Positions 1-10,464 of a stretch of DNA of 64,000 nucleotides are shown here, in pieces. The DNA comes from Aphanothece sacrum FPU1 (lineage in GTDB: Bacteria; Cyanobacteriota; Cyanobacteriia; Cyanobacteriales; Microcystaceae). The notes under the pieces are model-generated. The model was given only the letters and a program-made list of their open reading frames with translations, did not search any database and had not been told where the DNA came from. A program made the position numbers and the translations under genes. The DNA is taken from positions 1 to 64,000 of the forward strand of contig NZ_BDQK01000002.1 in the NCBI RefSeq assembly GCF_003864295.1, read 5' to 3'. Every line of letters starts with the position of its first letter. Positions within the stretch are counted from its first letter, which is position 1.

Positions 1-1117
1 AAATAGGAGAAAGGGGACTAGAAAAATTTTCTATTTTCTCTTGATGAACAAAAGAAGTAATTCCATCACTAGAAATATTTAAAAGTTGATTTAAAAAACT
101 TTTTCCCTCGTTAAAGCTGTTTGCTCCTTTCACTTTAATTACCTCTAAAATCTTGCTTCGCGCAGTCGAAATTTCTTGAACTGGAGGTTTTTTTTTATAA
201 ATATGATGACAGGTTTCAATGATTTCTATATTTTCTTTTGTATCTGTCAGCGTCATGGAACTAATACCGCGATCGCTATATCCCATAATATTAAATGTTA
301 CAGAAATATCATCTCTCAGAAGATTATGGGAACTAAGAAATTTCCAGAAACTATAAGCATAACTTCCTGCTTGTATCATCTTGATACTTTCTTTGTCTTT
401 GGTCGCAAATGCAGTGTAATGATTGGCTAAACTTTTAGATAATTGAATACCTGGATTTTTACTATCTAATCCTAAATTAGAAAAAATACTTTTCTTTCTT
501 AAATAACTAATTTCTTTCAGTAAGATTCTTTTAAAAACTTCTACACTATGAAGATCTTCTAACTGATAAATTTCTTGAATAGAAAAAATTGAGTAATCTA
601 TACATAAAATATGCCATTTATTCTCATATTGAATTAGCATGAGAGTATCTGCTTTTAAAAATTCTCCTGTCTTTTTGTATTGATCAATATGTTCAACATC
701 TTTTAACTGAGAAATAACTGCTTTATATCCCTCTATTTCTCCTTTATTATTATAAGTTCCTAAACTATTATCACCATGAAAATAACACTGATAATAGAGA
801 ATTTCTAAATCTTTATAATTACGTTTTTTAACAGGAATGGCCTCCAGGTACTCTTGGCACAAATTAAGTCCTGACAAAAAAGATTTTTGTAAGAAAAAAA
901 GTACCCACTTTTTAATAATCTTTCGATCTGACTCATTCATAACTCCTTCACTATCAGCTATTTTTTTGATGATTTTAGAGAACTTTAGCTGTTGCAAATC
1001 TTGAGAGTATAAGTCACCAAAGCTATTTTTAATGTTGTTTTGTTTGATATAAGTGAGTAATCCGATATTAAATCCAACCTCAAACAAAAAACCTAACTTT
1101 TCTCCTAACTTTGACAT
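1..1117 (-). CDS. Unknown protein, 3' end outside the window (372 residues visible)
   Basis: The ATG at 1117-1115 opens a frame that stays open to the window edge. I do not recognise the family. Visible features: a Lys/Ile-rich, soluble-looking sequence; around residues 160-190 a pattern of two short hydrophobic strands, LKADTLMLIQY and WHILCIDYS, which could be part of a nuclease-like beta core but lacks a clear E-x-K. Near residue 330 there is a stretch VKGANSFNEGKSFL that resembles, but does not match, a Walker A loop. No signal peptide or membrane segment is seen. The start overlaps the last 13 bases of the larger gene upstream (stop at 1105), so the two are almost certainly translated together and probably act together. 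The pair is more AT-rich than the downstream housekeeping genes. Confidence 0.7.
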   Translation of the reverse strand, partial: MSKLGEKLGFLFEVGFNIGLLTYIKQNNIKNSFGDLYSQDLQQLKFSKIIKKIADSEGVMNESDRKIIKKWVLFFLQKSFLSGLNLCQEYLEAIPVKKRNYKDLEILYYQCYFHGDNSLGTYNNKGEIEGYKAVISQLKDVEHIDQYKKTGEFLKADTLMLIQYENKWHILCIDYSIFSIQEIYQLEDLHSVEVFKRILLKEISYLRKKSIFSNLGLDSKNPGIQLSKSLANHYTAFATKDKESIKMIQAGSYAYSFWKFLSSHNLLRDDISVTFNIMGYSDRGISSMTLTDTKENIEIIETCHHIYKKKPPVQEISTARSKILEVIKVKGANSFNEGKSFLNQLLNISSDGITSFVHQEKIENFSSPLSPI

Positions 1118-4100
1118 GATTCTGTTTCCTCATTATCTGGGTTAATGTTTAAAAATCTTCTCACTTCTGTCAAAAAGGCAAGACAATTAAAGTCAATGTT
1201 GCTATTACTATGTTTAAATATTGATAATGCACCGACAGATTTTTCCCCAATTATTTGTTCATAAGGGTCTAATTTTAAATTTATTTTTCCCGATGCTGCT
1301 TCATATCGAGAAAAGTGGAACAGAGTTAAATAATTGAAGAGATCATTTTTAAGTTTACCATCATCTATTAATCCTGTGTGAATATCTGTCTCATGTTCAA
1401 TTTCATCATAAATATTTAAGAACGTTGTATAGGATATGACTCCATTATAATATTTTTCTCCCCCTGGAACTGTCATACCATTAAACAAGTTAAAAAATAC
1501 AATTGATTTTTGACTAGAATCTTTAATATCCTTAACTAATTGTGTTAATTCTGAAACATCTTGAATATAAAGTGAAGTTACCTTGGGTTCTTGAAGTTTG
1601 AGGACATAATATTTATCAAAGAAAACGGGATAAATTTTTATATCTTTTCTGTCTCTCTTTAAACCTTGAATAATATCAGGAGACATAAAAAATAACTCTC
1701 TATCTGTTCCTGTGATATTGACATAATTAGAGTAAGGAGATTTAGCAATATATAAAAAGTGACGATATCCTTTATTATAAAGTTCATTTACTTTATCAAA
1801 AAGAACATCGGGATACTTATGGATCTTTTCACTACCATAATTACTAGAAAATGTTCCCTGATTATACAGTCGAATAGTATTATCTGGTTGACGATATAGA
1901 CAAATAACCTCTCCCATCATATTAGAAATTTTGTAACCATTTTTATACGGGCGATCGCATTCTCGACTACAAACAACAATAATCGCTAATTTATCTAACT
2001 GAGGAGTATAATTATTAAACTTAAATACTTTAGGGATAATAGAATAAAGAGAACTTAAACTATTCTTTATTTTATATTGTTTCAGAGCTTTAACATTAAT
2101 TCCTTGAGTGCTAAAACGGTTCTTTTCATTTAAAAGATGGGATAATATATAAGAAAAAGAGCGCATAAATGTTTCTTCTGGTGAAGCATCATCTTTTGTC
2201 GTTAAATGAAAACGTAATAAAGAGATAAATAACTGAGGTTTGTAGTCATCAAGTAAAGATTTAAGGCTAAGATAGGTTAATAAGGAAAAAGTTAGTTGAT
2301 AACAAAAAGCATTATTGTTATCTAGTTTATTAAAAATGTTTTGTTTAAGACGTTGATAGTTATAAGAAAAATAAATAATATTGTTTGTCAGACAAATCTG
2401 TTGGAAAATTTGATTACATTTATTTTCTTGGGGAAATAAAAGAATAGGTATAGTTTTTATTCCTCGTAAATCATAATTCATGCTAAATTTTTGCTCTTCT
2501 TCAGTAGGAAAGTATTGAATATCATTGATTTTTATATCAACGGCAAGACTACATAGGGACTGAGGATTAACAGGAGAATCATTAACTGAAATATATTTTA
2601 AAGCTTGCTTAATGTTTAAGATTGGTTTAAATAAGCTAATGGTGTTTTCAATATTGTCAATATCGTTTTCCAAAATTGCCGTACTAACACTAATCTTAAG
2701 TGGGTATGTTTGAGAATTAAATATTTTTTTATCTTTCATAAACTTTATTAAAAGAACTTTAAGTCTGTCAATTTTAACTGAAACATTATAAAGTTTAAAT
2801 CCTTCTATTATATCTAGAAATAAACTTTTTTTGTCTAGATCATTAGCATTTTTTAAAATAGGCAAAATAACTTGTTCAAAGTATATTATTGGATTATAAT
2901 TTAATTCTGAAGATCGATCATACTTATCGTCTAAAGGATTACTACGAGAATTAAAAACCAAACAATATAAAAAGACAATTCTTAAGACTTTTTTGATTAA
3001 TCTTTCTTTCTCAATCTCGTTATCAAGTTTTGCTTTATTTTCTTTAGTATCTAGATCAAGATGACTAAGATGATAGTCAAAAGAATTCATACCTCCAGCA
3101 GTTTGTACTTGTCCATTTAATTTTAGTTTAAGTCCATAGATAAACTCTTGTTTCTCCTGTTCATGATCATTAATTTCTCCTAAATAACCTTCTATTTGAG
3201 GAATAATTGGTAACTTATCAAAAGCATAGGAATTATTAAAAAACTCTTGATAATCAACTTCTACCCCTTGATAATACACTTTATAATAATTATCAGGTTT
3301 ATTTTCATCATTAATATACTGTTCTATGATCTTAAGTCTTCTAATTAAATCTTTAAGATAAATAGCATTTTCTTCATGTTTAACTTGTTTGTATAAAAAT
3401 TCTAAATATTTAATACTTGCTGTTTTTTTGAGTTTACCTAAAGCTTCTTCTGTCATCAGTTTTTTCAGTAAAAAAATATGATTACCTTCTTGTTCTTGAT
3501 TCTCAAATAGTCCATCTAAAATATCTTGTAAAGTTTCTCTTTCATCCTCATTAAATCGCTCTTCGTTGTTAATATAATTTTGTAGACTGTTTTTTAACTC
3601 AGTGACAAAAATCGTTGGTTTTTTGATAGTTATTGTCAATTTATGCAACCTTAATAATGGAGAGGTAGTTAAATTATCTTTAGGAAGTGTTAACCGTTGC
3701 TTTTGTAAATTTGTATATTGTTTTTCAAAAGGGTAATTAAAGCTGATTTCTTTTTTATTTATTGTTTCACTAAACTTTTGCTCTGTAACTTTTAAATTTG
3801 TTAAAGGCGTTGCTATGATATTTATATACTCTTGAATTGATAATGTTTGATTTTCTTGTTTGGGTAAAGCTTCTTCTAATAAAAATTTTACCCTATCTTG
3901 AATAGTATGAAGTTGCTCACTAAATTGAGTTTCTAAACCTTTTAAAAAGTTAATAGAAGCACATTTTGTCCCAGAAGTTCTTCCCGTAAAAAGACTTTCA
4001 ATAGGTAAGCAAGCAACTTGATAAGCAATTTCATCAACATTCATTAGAAGTCGTTTACCGTCATCAGACACTTGAAAAAGTTCCTCAGATTTATCACTTT

Positions 4101-4194
4101 GTAACACTTCAATAATCTTGTTTAAGATATCACTATAATTTAATTTAACTAAATTGTTACCATCTTCTCTCAAATTACTTCCAGAATTTGTCAT
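1105..4194 (-). CDS. Unknown 1029-residue protein, first gene of a two-gene unit
   Basis: A long, intact reading frame of 1029 residues with no signal peptide or clear membrane segment. I cannot assign a family by eye. The N-terminal two thirds is helical and Lys/Glu/Asn-rich. The C-terminal third (about residue 755 on) alternates predicted strands and helices: LAIIVVCSRECDRP, then a strand GEVICLYR, a helix before GYRHFLYIAKSP, a strand IKIYPVFFDKYYVL, and a final block SRYEAASGKINLKLD. This order of strands is loosely like a PIWI/RNase H-type fold without an obvious acidic catalytic set, but that is a guess. The stop overlaps the next gene by 13 bases, which suggests translational coupling. 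There is no good Shine-Dalgarno before the ATG at 4194. Confidence 0.75.
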   Translation of the reverse strand: MTNSGSNLREDGNNLVKLNYSDILNKIIEVLQSDKSEELFQVSDDGKRLLMNVDEIAYQVACLPIESLFTGRTSGTKCASINFLKGLETQFSEQLHTIQDRVKFLLEEALPKQENQTLSIQEYINIIATPLTNLKVTEQKFSETINKKEISFNYPFEKQYTNLQKQRLTLPKDNLTTSPLLRLHKLTITIKKPTIFVTELKNSLQNYINNEERFNEDERETLQDILDGLFENQEQEGNHIFLLKKLMTEEALGKLKKTASIKYLEFLYKQVKHEENAIYLKDLIRRLKIIEQYINDENKPDNYYKVYYQGVEVDYQEFFNNSYAFDKLPIIPQIEGYLGEINDHEQEKQEFIYGLKLKLNGQVQTAGGMNSFDYHLSHLDLDTKENKAKLDNEIEKERLIKKVLRIVFLYCLVFNSRSNPLDDKYDRSSELNYNPIIYFEQVILPILKNANDLDKKSLFLDIIEGFKLYNVSVKIDRLKVLLIKFMKDKKIFNSQTYPLKISVSTAILENDIDNIENTISLFKPILNIKQALKYISVNDSPVNPQSLCSLAVDIKINDIQYFPTEEEQKFSMNYDLRGIKTIPILLFPQENKCNQIFQQICLTNNIIYFSYNYQRLKQNIFNKLDNNNAFCYQLTFSLLTYLSLKSLLDDYKPQLFISLLRFHLTTKDDASPEETFMRSFSYILSHLLNEKNRFSTQGINVKALKQYKIKNSLSSLYSIIPKVFKFNNYTPQLDKLAIIVVCSRECDRPYKNGYKISNMMGEVICLYRQPDNTIRLYNQGTFSSNYGSEKIHKYPDVLFDKVNELYNKGYRHFLYIAKSPYSNYVNITGTDRELFFMSPDIIQGLKRDRKDIKIYPVFFDKYYVLKLQEPKVTSLYIQDVSELTQLVKDIKDSSQKSIVFFNLFNGMTVPGGEKYYNGVISYTTFLNIYDEIEHETDIHTGLIDDGKLKNDLFNYLTLFHFSRYEAASGKINLKLDPYEQIIGEKSVGALSIFKHSNSNIDFNCLAFLTEVRRFLNINPDNEETESCQS

Positions 4195-4452
4195 TTTTTT
4201 GTAACCAATATGTAAATAAACAATAATCTTTCATCACCCATTAATAAGTTTATGGATCACGCTATAGTTATAGTACCCAAAATTGAAGCTAAAATTATCA
4301 TCAGAATGTCAAGATTTATAACGATTGAGAACATCAAGAACAAAAAATCGTCTAAATGTGATCTAAAAAAATATCTATTAATCGATATACCTTGACTAAT
4401 TGACACTAGGAATGTTATAGTTCTGCCCTAATTACCTTATCCTCCAAAGCCT

Positions 4453-6417
4453 ATGCAACCTATTGATTATCTCATTATCTTATTTTACTTAATTATGACT
4501 CTGATTATTGGCTTTATGCCCCTTTTATTTCGCAAAAGAAAAGATATTAGTTATTTCTTGTTTAATAAAAAAGATATTCCTGGTTTATGGCATTCACTAC
4601 GCACAAATGATGATCAACAAAGTTTAGAAGACTATCACTTAGGAAACTTCCCCTGGTGGGCGTTAGGGGCTTCAGGAATGGCTTCTAATGTGGATATTGC
4701 CGGAACAATGGTTATTGCTGCCCTGGTTTATGCTTTGGGAACTCAAGGCTTCTTTATTGAAATTCGGGGTGGAATTGTGCTAATCATGGCATTTTTAATG
4801 ATTTTCATGGGAAAATGGACGAGAAGGGCTGTTATTACTGAAAATGGAGAAGAAAGACGAGTAATGACGACGGCAGAATGGATGATTTTCCGCTTTGGAA
4901 AAGGCAAAGGGGGAGATTTTGCTCGTCTTATTAGTGCCGTTTCTAATATAGTATTTTCTATTGGGGCAATGAGTTATTTTTCCATTGGTGGCGGTAAATT
5001 TATCGGAACTTTAATGGGAATTGATGATCGTTTTGCTTCCATATTATTAGTGGTTTTAGCTGCAGTTTATACCATTGCTAGTGGCTTTAGTGGAGTAATT
5101 TGGACAGATGTTTTTCAAGGTTTATTAATCCTTGTTGCTGTGATTTATATTTCTTGGTTATCTTGGACAACTGTGACACTACCTGAGACATTTTCTGTAT
5201 CAATTCCTAATGGTGACAGTTTCATTATTAAAAATTGGAATTTTGCAGATTGGAGTCATATTTATCCACCTTTTACCGCAGATTTACCAGGAGATTATGC
5301 TATTTTTAATTTGTTTGGTGGTGTCATTTCGTTTTACCTGTTAAAAACAGTTATTGAAGGCTGTAGTGGGGCAGGTGGATATATGGCACAACGATATTTT
5401 GCTGCGAAAGATGAAAAAGCAACGGCATTTTTATCCCTGTTTTGGATTATTTCTATGTCCTTTCGTTGGCCCCTAATTGCTGCTTTTGCTATGTTAGGTA
5501 TTCACTATGGTTTAACCCATAGTTCGCCTATTACTGACCCTGAATTAATCTTACCTATTGTTATAAACACCTATGTTCCCACAGGTTTAAAAGGATTATT
5601 AGTGGCTTGTTTTATGGCAGCAGCGATGTCAACCTTTTCCTCAATTATTAATGCGAGTGCTGCTTATTGGACAAAAGATATTTATGAACCTTATGTCCTC
5701 AAAAATAATCCCTCTCGACGTAATCAAATGTCCCTTGAAGAACAGAATCAAAAATTAGTTTTTCAAAGTCGTTTAGCTTCTCTTTTAATTGTTGCTACTG
5801 GATTAGTTTTTAGCTTTAATTTGAGTAATATTAATGAAATTTGGGGTTGGTTATCTTTGGGGTTAGGAGTTGGATTAGGAATTCCTTTATTATTACGCTG
5901 GTATTGGTGGGAATTTAATGGTTATGGGTTTGCTTGGGGTACATTAGGAGGAATGATAGCAGCTATCCTTACTAAAGCGGTTATTTTACCCTTAACAAAT
6001 AATCTTCAAAATCAAGAATATATTCTCTTTTTTGTCCCGGCTATTTTTTCTTTATTAGGTTGTATTATTGGCACTTATGCTACACCTGAAGAACATAAAA
6101 CTGATAAAAAAGTTGTAGAAAATTTTTATAATATAACGAAACCTTTTGGCTTCTGGGGAGAATTTAGTAAAGGTTTAACGAGAGAGCATAAATTTGATAT
6201 CATATCCACATTTATTGCTGTTCCTTGGCAATTATGTATGTTCTTGCTAGGAATGATGATTATGATGAAGAATTGGGAAAATATTAAAATCTTAAGTTTA
6301 GTATTTTTCTTGTTATCCATTGCCTTGTATTTTACTTGGTTAAGTCCTATCATCAAACAATCATTAAAAGATAACAAAAAAGAAAAATTGAAGGAGATTG
6401 AGAAAATTTCTTCCTAA
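4453..6417 (+). CDS. Sodium/solute symporter family (SSS) transporter
   Basis: A 654-residue polytopic inner-membrane protein. It begins with a hydrophobic helix (YLIILFYLIMTLIIGF) and carries the SSS-family signature region after it, including GASGMASNVDIAGTM, where unwound TM1 and the sodium site lie in the vSGLT fold. At least twelve further hydrophobic segments follow and the C-terminus is lysine-rich and cytoplasmic. The family couples sodium entry to uptake of sugars, amino acids, organic acids or similar solutes; the substrate cannot be read from the sequence. The gene stands alone: the upstream unit points away and a strong terminator follows at 6478-6499. Confidence in the family is high, in substrate none. 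Confidence 0.9.
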   Translation: MQPIDYLIILFYLIMTLIIGFMPLLFRKRKDISYFLFNKKDIPGLWHSLRTNDDQQSLEDYHLGNFPWWALGASGMASNVDIAGTMVIAALVYALGTQGFFIEIRGGIVLIMAFLMIFMGKWTRRAVITENGEERRVMTTAEWMIFRFGKGKGGDFARLISAVSNIVFSIGAMSYFSIGGGKFIGTLMGIDDRFASILLVVLAAVYTIASGFSGVIWTDVFQGLLILVAVIYISWLSWTTVTLPETFSVSIPNGDSFIIKNWNFADWSHIYPPFTADLPGDYAIFNLFGGVISFYLLKTVIEGCSGAGGYMAQRYFAAKDEKATAFLSLFWIISMSFRWPLIAAFAMLGIHYGLTHSSPITDPELILPIVINTYVPTGLKGLLVACFMAAAMSTFSSIINASAAYWTKDIYEPYVLKNNPSRRNQMSLEEQNQKLVFQSRLASLLIVATGLVFSFNLSNINEIWGWLSLGLGVGLGIPLLLRWYWWEFNGYGFAWGTLGGMIAAILTKAVILPLTNNLQNQEYILFFVPAIFSLLGCIIGTYATPEEHKTDKKVVENFYNITKPFGFWGEFSKGLTREHKFDIISTFIAVPWQLCMFLLGMMIMMKNWENIKILSLVFFLLSIALYFTWLSPIIKQSLKDNKKEKLKEIEKISS

Positions 6418-6477
6418 CCTTTACTGACTTATTGATTAAAATTACTTCCGTATAAAGACTCTAGACTAGATAAACTA

Positions 6478-6499
6478 AGCCTGGCGACCCAGGCTTTTT
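6478..6499 (+). terminator. Rho-independent terminator of the symporter gene
   Basis: A 7-bp perfect stem AGCCTGG/CCAGGCT with a 4-base loop, followed by a run of five T. It lies about 60 bases after the symporter stop and before hicB. Confidence 0.85.
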
Positions 6500-6562
6500 A
6501 ATTTGAATTTTGTTAGAATAATAATATGGAAATGCTATAGATTTATTGACAAGAGGAACAAT

Positions 6563-6769
6563 ATGCGTTATAAAGTCACCCTAAAAAAGACCGATGAAGG
6601 ATATGCTATTTGGTGTCCAAACTTGCCTGGATGTTGTTCTCAAGGAGAAACAAAAGAAGAAGCTTTAAACAATATTAAAGATGCAATAGAATCGTACTTG
6701 TTTGTTCAGGAACAGCTTAAACAAGATGAAGAGTCTTGTTATGTAGAAGTTGAAGTTAATTATCCCTAA
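6563..6769 (+). CDS. hicB: HicB family antitoxin
   Basis: A 68-residue protein with the partial RNase H-like HicB fold: YKVTLKKTDEGYAIWCPNLP, then GCCSQGETKEEALNN and a helix ending in LEVEV-like strands. HicB binds and neutralises HicA and usually represses its own operon. I chose the ATG at 6563 because AAGAGGAA lies just upstream and the family normally starts with MRYKV-like residues; a longer in-frame reading from 6503 adds 20 unlike residues. The gene overlaps hicA by 20 bases, so the pair is coupled. The antitoxin comes first, the reverse of the classical hicAB order. The protein is short, without the extra DNA-binding C-terminal domain of some HicB forms. Confidence 0.9.
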   Translation: MRYKVTLKKTDEGYAIWCPNLPGCCSQGETKEEALNNIKDAIESYLFVQEQLKQDEESCYVEVEVNYP

Positions 6770-6974
6770 ATTATCAGGAATTAATCATCAACGGGCAATT
6801 AAAGCATTTGAAAAAGCAGAATTTTATCTGGCCAGACAAGGTAAACATATTACCATGACAGATGGAGAAAAGATCATTACAATTCCTAGAGCAAATCCCA
6901 TTAATGCCTATACAATGGGAACAATTATAAAAGGGCCAGGTATGACAATTGAAGAATTCAAAAAACTTTTATAA
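6750..6974 (+). CDS. hicA: HicA family mRNA interferase toxin
   Basis: A 74-residue HicA/YcfA-like protein with a double-stranded RNA-binding-like fold that cleaves mRNA when free of HicB. The conserved histidine is present in RQGKHITMT, and the C-terminal helix block PGMTIEEFKKLL follows the GTIIKGPG turn typical of the family. The start is a TTG at 6750 inside the hicB reading frame; the first residues MKLIIPKLSGI match the usual HicA beginning, which supports this unusual start. The frame is intact, so the toxin is likely functional. Confidence 0.88.
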   Translation: MKLIIPKLSGINHQRAIKAFEKAEFYLARQGKHITMTDGEKIITIPRANPINAYTMGTIIKGPGMTIEEFKKLL

Positions 6975-7003
6975 TTAATAAAATATTGCTGAAAGCCTAT
7001 TTT

Positions 7004-7032
7004 TTAGAACTTTAGACTTAATCTATTATAAT
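7004..7032 (+). promoter_or_regulatory. Possible sigma-70-type promoter for valS
   Basis: A perfect TATAAT at 7027-7032 with a weak TTAGAA box 17 bases upstream, about 42 bases before the valS start. Motif only. Confidence 0.35.
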
Positions 7033-7073
7033 CTGAATAAGGATAACGACAGACACCCCTATTTTGATCGTCC

Positions 7074-9797
7074 ATGACTGCAAATATACCCGAATTACCG
7101 CCTCAATACGACCCCAAAACTACCGAAACCAAATGGCAAACCGCTTGGGAAACCCATCAAGTCTTTAAAGCGGATAATAGCCACAATGGGAAAACGTTCT
7201 GTATTGTTATCCCACCCCCCAACGTTACGGGAAGTTTGCACATGGGTCATGCTTTTGAAGATTGTCTCATGGATGTGCTAGTACGATATCATCGGATGGA
7301 TGGCTATAATACCCTCTGTCTCCCCGGAACTGACCATGCGAGTATTGCAGTTCATACAATTCTTGATAGACAGTTAAAAGCAGAAGGCAAAACCCGTTAT
7401 GATATTGGACGGGAAAAATTCTTAGAAAAAGCTTGGCAATGGAAGGAAGAATCTGGCGGTACAATTGTTAATCAGTTAAAGCGGATGGGTCTATCTGCGG
7501 ACTGGTCACGGGAACGATTTACTCTCGATGAAGGGTTATCAAAAGCTGTTAGAACTGCCTTTGTAAAACTCTATGAAGCAGGATTAATTTATCGTGGTAA
7601 TTATTTAGTAAACTGGTGTCCCGCTTCTTTATCAGCAGTCTCAGATTTAGAAGTTGAAAGTAAAGAAGTTGATGGACATTTATGGCATTTTCGTTATCCC
7701 TTAACTGATGGTAGTGGTTCTGTAGAAGTAGCAACAACTCGACCTGAAACTATGTTAGGAGATACAGGAGTAGCGGTTAATCCTAATGATAAACGATACC
7801 AAAAATTAATCGGTAAAACCGTTACTTTACCAATTGTAGGGCGAGAAATTCCTATCTTTGGTGATGAATTAGTTGACCCTGAATTTGGGACTGGTTGTGT
7901 GAAAGTTACACCGGCCCATGACCCCAATGATTTTGAGATGGGAAATCGTCATAATTTGCCCTTTATTAATATTATGAATAAGGACGGCACTTTAAACGGA
8001 AATGCAGGAATTTTTGCTGGACAAGACCGTTATATTGCTCGTACAAATGTTGTTAAAAAGTTAGAAGAAGATGGTTATTTAATTAAAGTTGAAGAATATC
8101 GTCATGCTGTCCCTTATAGTGATAGAGGAAAAGTTCCCGTTGAACCCTTATTATCAACTCAATGGTTTGTAAAAATTGACCCCCTTTCTCAAAAAGCATT
8201 AAAGTTTTTAGACGAACAAAATTCTCCTCGATTTGTGCCGGAACGTTGGACAAAAGTATATCGAGATTGGCTAATTAAATTAAAAGATTGGTGTATTTCT
8301 CGTCAATTATGGTGGGGTCATCAAATTCCTGCTTGGTATGTCATCAGTGAAACTAACAACACAATTACCGATCATACACCGTTTATTGTGGCAGATAATG
8401 AAACAGAAGCCCTAGAAAAAGCCCAACAAAAATACGGCAAAAATGTTAAATTAGAACAAGATCCCGATGTCTTAGATACTTGGTTTTCTTCCGGTTTGTG
8501 GCCCTTTTCAACTTTAGGATGGCCCGAAAATACAGAAGACTTTAAAACTTATTATCCCACCAGTACCCTAGTAACAGGATTTGATATTATCTTCTTTTGG
8601 GTAGCCAGAATGACCATGATGGCCGGATATTTTACCGATCAAATGCCTTTCCAAGATGTCTATATTCATGGGTTGGTGCGGGATGAAAACGGCAAAAAAA
8701 TGTCCAAATCTGCTAATAATGGGATTGATCCTTTAATATTAGTGTCTAAGTATGGAACCGATGCCTTACGTTATACTTTAATTAAGGAAGTAGCAGGGGC
8801 CGGACAAGATATTAGCTTACAATATGATCGCCAAACAGATGAATCTGAATCTGTCGAAGCTTCCCGAAATTTTGCCAATAAACTGTGGAATGCTGCTCGG
8901 TTTGTTATGATGAATTTGAAAGGAGAAACCCCCCAAACTTTGGGAACACCAGATTTAGAGCAATTAGAATTATGCGATCGCTGGTTACTTTCCCGTTATT
9001 ATCAAGTGGTAAAACAAACCAGACAAGATATTGAAACTTATGGCTTAGGAGAAGCAGCTAAAGGACTTTATGAATTCATTTGGGGAGATTTTTGTGATTG
9101 GTATATTGAACTGGTAAAATCTCGTTTATGGCAAGATATACCATCCCGTAAAGTTGCTCAACAAACCTTAGCTTATGTGTTAGATGGTACACTAAAGTTA
9201 CTCCATCCCTTTATGCCTCATATTACCGAAGAAATTTGGCAAACCCTCACCCAAACTACAGATAAATTTATTGCGTTACAATGTTATCCAGTAGTTGATG
9301 AAACTTTAATTAATCCAGAATTAGAAGTATCATTTAGTCAACTATTTGAGACTATTCGTACTGTACGTAACCTGCGGGCCGAAGCGGACATCAAACCAGG
9401 AGTCAAGGTTTCAGTAATATTACAGAGTGAAAATGAACAAGAACGGTTGATCCTAGAATCCGGTCAAGATTACATAAAAGACTTAGGAAAAGTGGAAAAA
9501 TTAACCATTACCTCCCAATTAGAAAAAGAGACGGAACAAGTAATTGCCGGAGTCGTCGGAACCATACAGGCGTTAATTCCTCTGTCGGGTGTTGTAGATA
9601 TTGCCAGTTTACAGGCTAAACTAGAGAAGAAATTGAGTAAAATTGAAGCAGAGGTAAAAGCCTTAAGCGGTCGCCTAAACAACCCTGGTTTTGTTAATAA
9701 AGCCCCCCAAGAGGTTGTTCAAAGTGTAAGGGATACCTTAGCAGAGGCGCAAAAACAAGCTGAAATTTTACGGGAACGTCTGCAACGTCTGAAATAA
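7074..9797 (+). CDS. valS: Valyl-tRNA synthetase
   Basis: A cytoplasmic class I aminoacyl-tRNA synthetase of 907 residues that charges tRNA-Val and edits mischarged threonine. The HIGH-type motif appears as HMGH at residues 56-59 after PPPNVTGSL, the KMSKS motif at 542-546, and the editing CP1 domain lies between them (for example [17 protein letters not shown]). An anticodon-binding domain follows, and the last 65 residues form the usual tRNA-binding coiled coil ([19 protein letters not shown]). Length and domain order are normal for bacterial ValRS. It begins after a likely promoter and is followed by a 159-residue gene 33 bases downstream, perhaps cotranscribed. Confidence 0.97.
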   Translation: MTANIPELPPQYDPKTTETKWQTAWETHQVFKADNSHNGKTFCIVIPPPNVTGSLHMGHAFEDCLMDVLVRYHRMDGYNTLCLPGTDHASIAVHTILDRQLKAEGKTRYDIGREKFLEKAWQWKEESGGTIVNQLKRMGLSADWSRERFTLDEGLSKAVRTAFVKLYEAGLIYRGNYLVNWCPASLSAVSDLEVESKEVDGHLWHFRYPLTDGSGSVEVATTRPETMLGDTGVAVNPNDKRYQKLIGKTVTLPIVGREIPIFGDELVDPEFGTGCVKVTPAHDPNDFEMGNRHNLPFINIMNKDGTLNGNAGIFAGQDRYIARTNVVKKLEEDGYLIKVEEYRHAVPYSDRGKVPVEPLLSTQWFVKIDPLSQKALKFLDEQNSPRFVPERWTKVYRDWLIKLKDWCISRQLWWGHQIPAWYVISETNNTITDHTPFIVADNETEALEKAQQKYGKNVKLEQDPDVLDTWFSSGLWPFSTLGWPENTEDFKTYYPTSTLVTGFDIIFFWVARMTMMAGYFTDQMPFQDVYIHGLVRDENGKKMSKSANNGIDPLILVSKYGTDALRYTLIKEVAGAGQDISLQYDRQTDESESVEASRNFANKLWNAARFVMMNLKGETPQTLGTPDLEQLELCDRWLLSRYYQVVKQTRQDIETYGLGEAAKGLYEFIWGDFCDWYIELVKSRLWQDIPSRKVAQQTLAYVLDGTLKLLHPFMPHITEEIWQTLTQTTDKFIALQCYPVVDETLINPELEVSFSQLFETIRTVRNLRAEADIKPGVKVSVILQSENEQERLILESGQDYIKDLGKVEKLTITSQLEKETEQVIAGVVGTIQALIPLSGVVDIASLQAKLEKKLSKIEAEVKALSGRLNNPGFVNKAPQEVVQSVRDTLAEAQKQAEILRERLQRLK

Positions 9798-9830
9798 TAA
9801 CTAAAGCCACCCCTGAATTCTTTATTTGCT

Positions 9831-10310
9831 ATGTTGCACTTGGCTCAAGTTAAAAAGAATCCGACTTCAGGCGAGAGGGAACTTCAGTTGCTGGCACGCC
9901 AAAAGTCTCAATATCTCTGGGATGTGAGTTACTCGCAGATGAGTGACTCACCCATTATCTCCCGTGAAGCGGCAATCGCTTTAGGAGAGGGAGTTTTAGT
10001 GTTAATTGAACTAGAAGAAAATCAGCAAATAGTAAAAATTTATGAAGCAAAAGATTGGATTATTAGTTTAATTGATACTTATCTAACCAATGAAGTGATT
10101 ACACCCGAATGGGTAAAACAAGAACAGGAAAGAATTGAACAATGGCGACAAGAAATGACAGCTAAAAGTCTCGATTTAACTCGTCGTCAATTAGAATTAG
10201 AAACCCATACAGAACAAATTCAAGAATTAGAAACTAAGTTAAAACAGGAACGGGAAGAATTAGAAAGTCGTTGGGAAAAACTAAAAGCATTAGAAGATGA
10301 GTCTGAATAA
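9831..10310 (+). CDS. Conserved hypothetical cyanobacterial protein with coiled-coil C-terminus
   Basis: A 159-residue soluble protein. Residues 1-85 form a small mixed domain (LHLAQVKKNPTSGERELQLL, then VLVLIELEENQQIVKIYEAK); residues 100-157 are an uninterrupted charged helix with heptad spacing of Leu, predicted coiled coil. No catalytic motif is visible. It follows valS by 33 bases on the same strand and may share its transcript. Proteins of this shape are common in cyanobacteria without an assigned function; I do not assign one. Confidence 0.75.
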   Translation: MLHLAQVKKNPTSGERELQLLARQKSQYLWDVSYSQMSDSPIISREAAIALGEGVLVLIELEENQQIVKIYEAKDWIISLIDTYLTNEVITPEWVKQEQERIEQWRQEMTAKSLDLTRRQLELETHTEQIQELETKLKQEREELESRWEKLKALEDESE

Positions 10311-10401
10311 GTTTAATTCGGATAAATTAAATATTGATGAGGTCAAAGAACAGGGAAGTCGAACTCAGCTTTATTAATGAGAACTTTGTATTTTACTTAG
10401 G

Positions 10402-10429
10402 TGTGGAGTGTTTGGGTCGTCACTCCACA
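10402..10429. terminator. Stem-loop between convergent genes
   Basis: A perfect 9-bp stem TGTGGAGTG/CACTCCACA with a 10-base loop, between the valS-side genes and the small minus-strand frame. No long T tract on either side, so termination is plausible but not sure. Confidence 0.5.
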
Positions 10430-10464
10430 AAGTAATTTAGAGAGATTTTTTAATTCCTAGCCCC

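Noticed and set aside
330..345. Walker A loop in the first gene (residue numbers of the protein at 1-1117)
   Set aside because: VKGANSFNEGKSFL has GKS but the spacing to the preceding glycine is wrong for GxxxxGK(S/T); kept only as a remark.
6950..7073. T-box riboswitch before valS
   Set aside because: The leader is only about 100 bases and lacks the conserved T-box sequence or a specifier stem.
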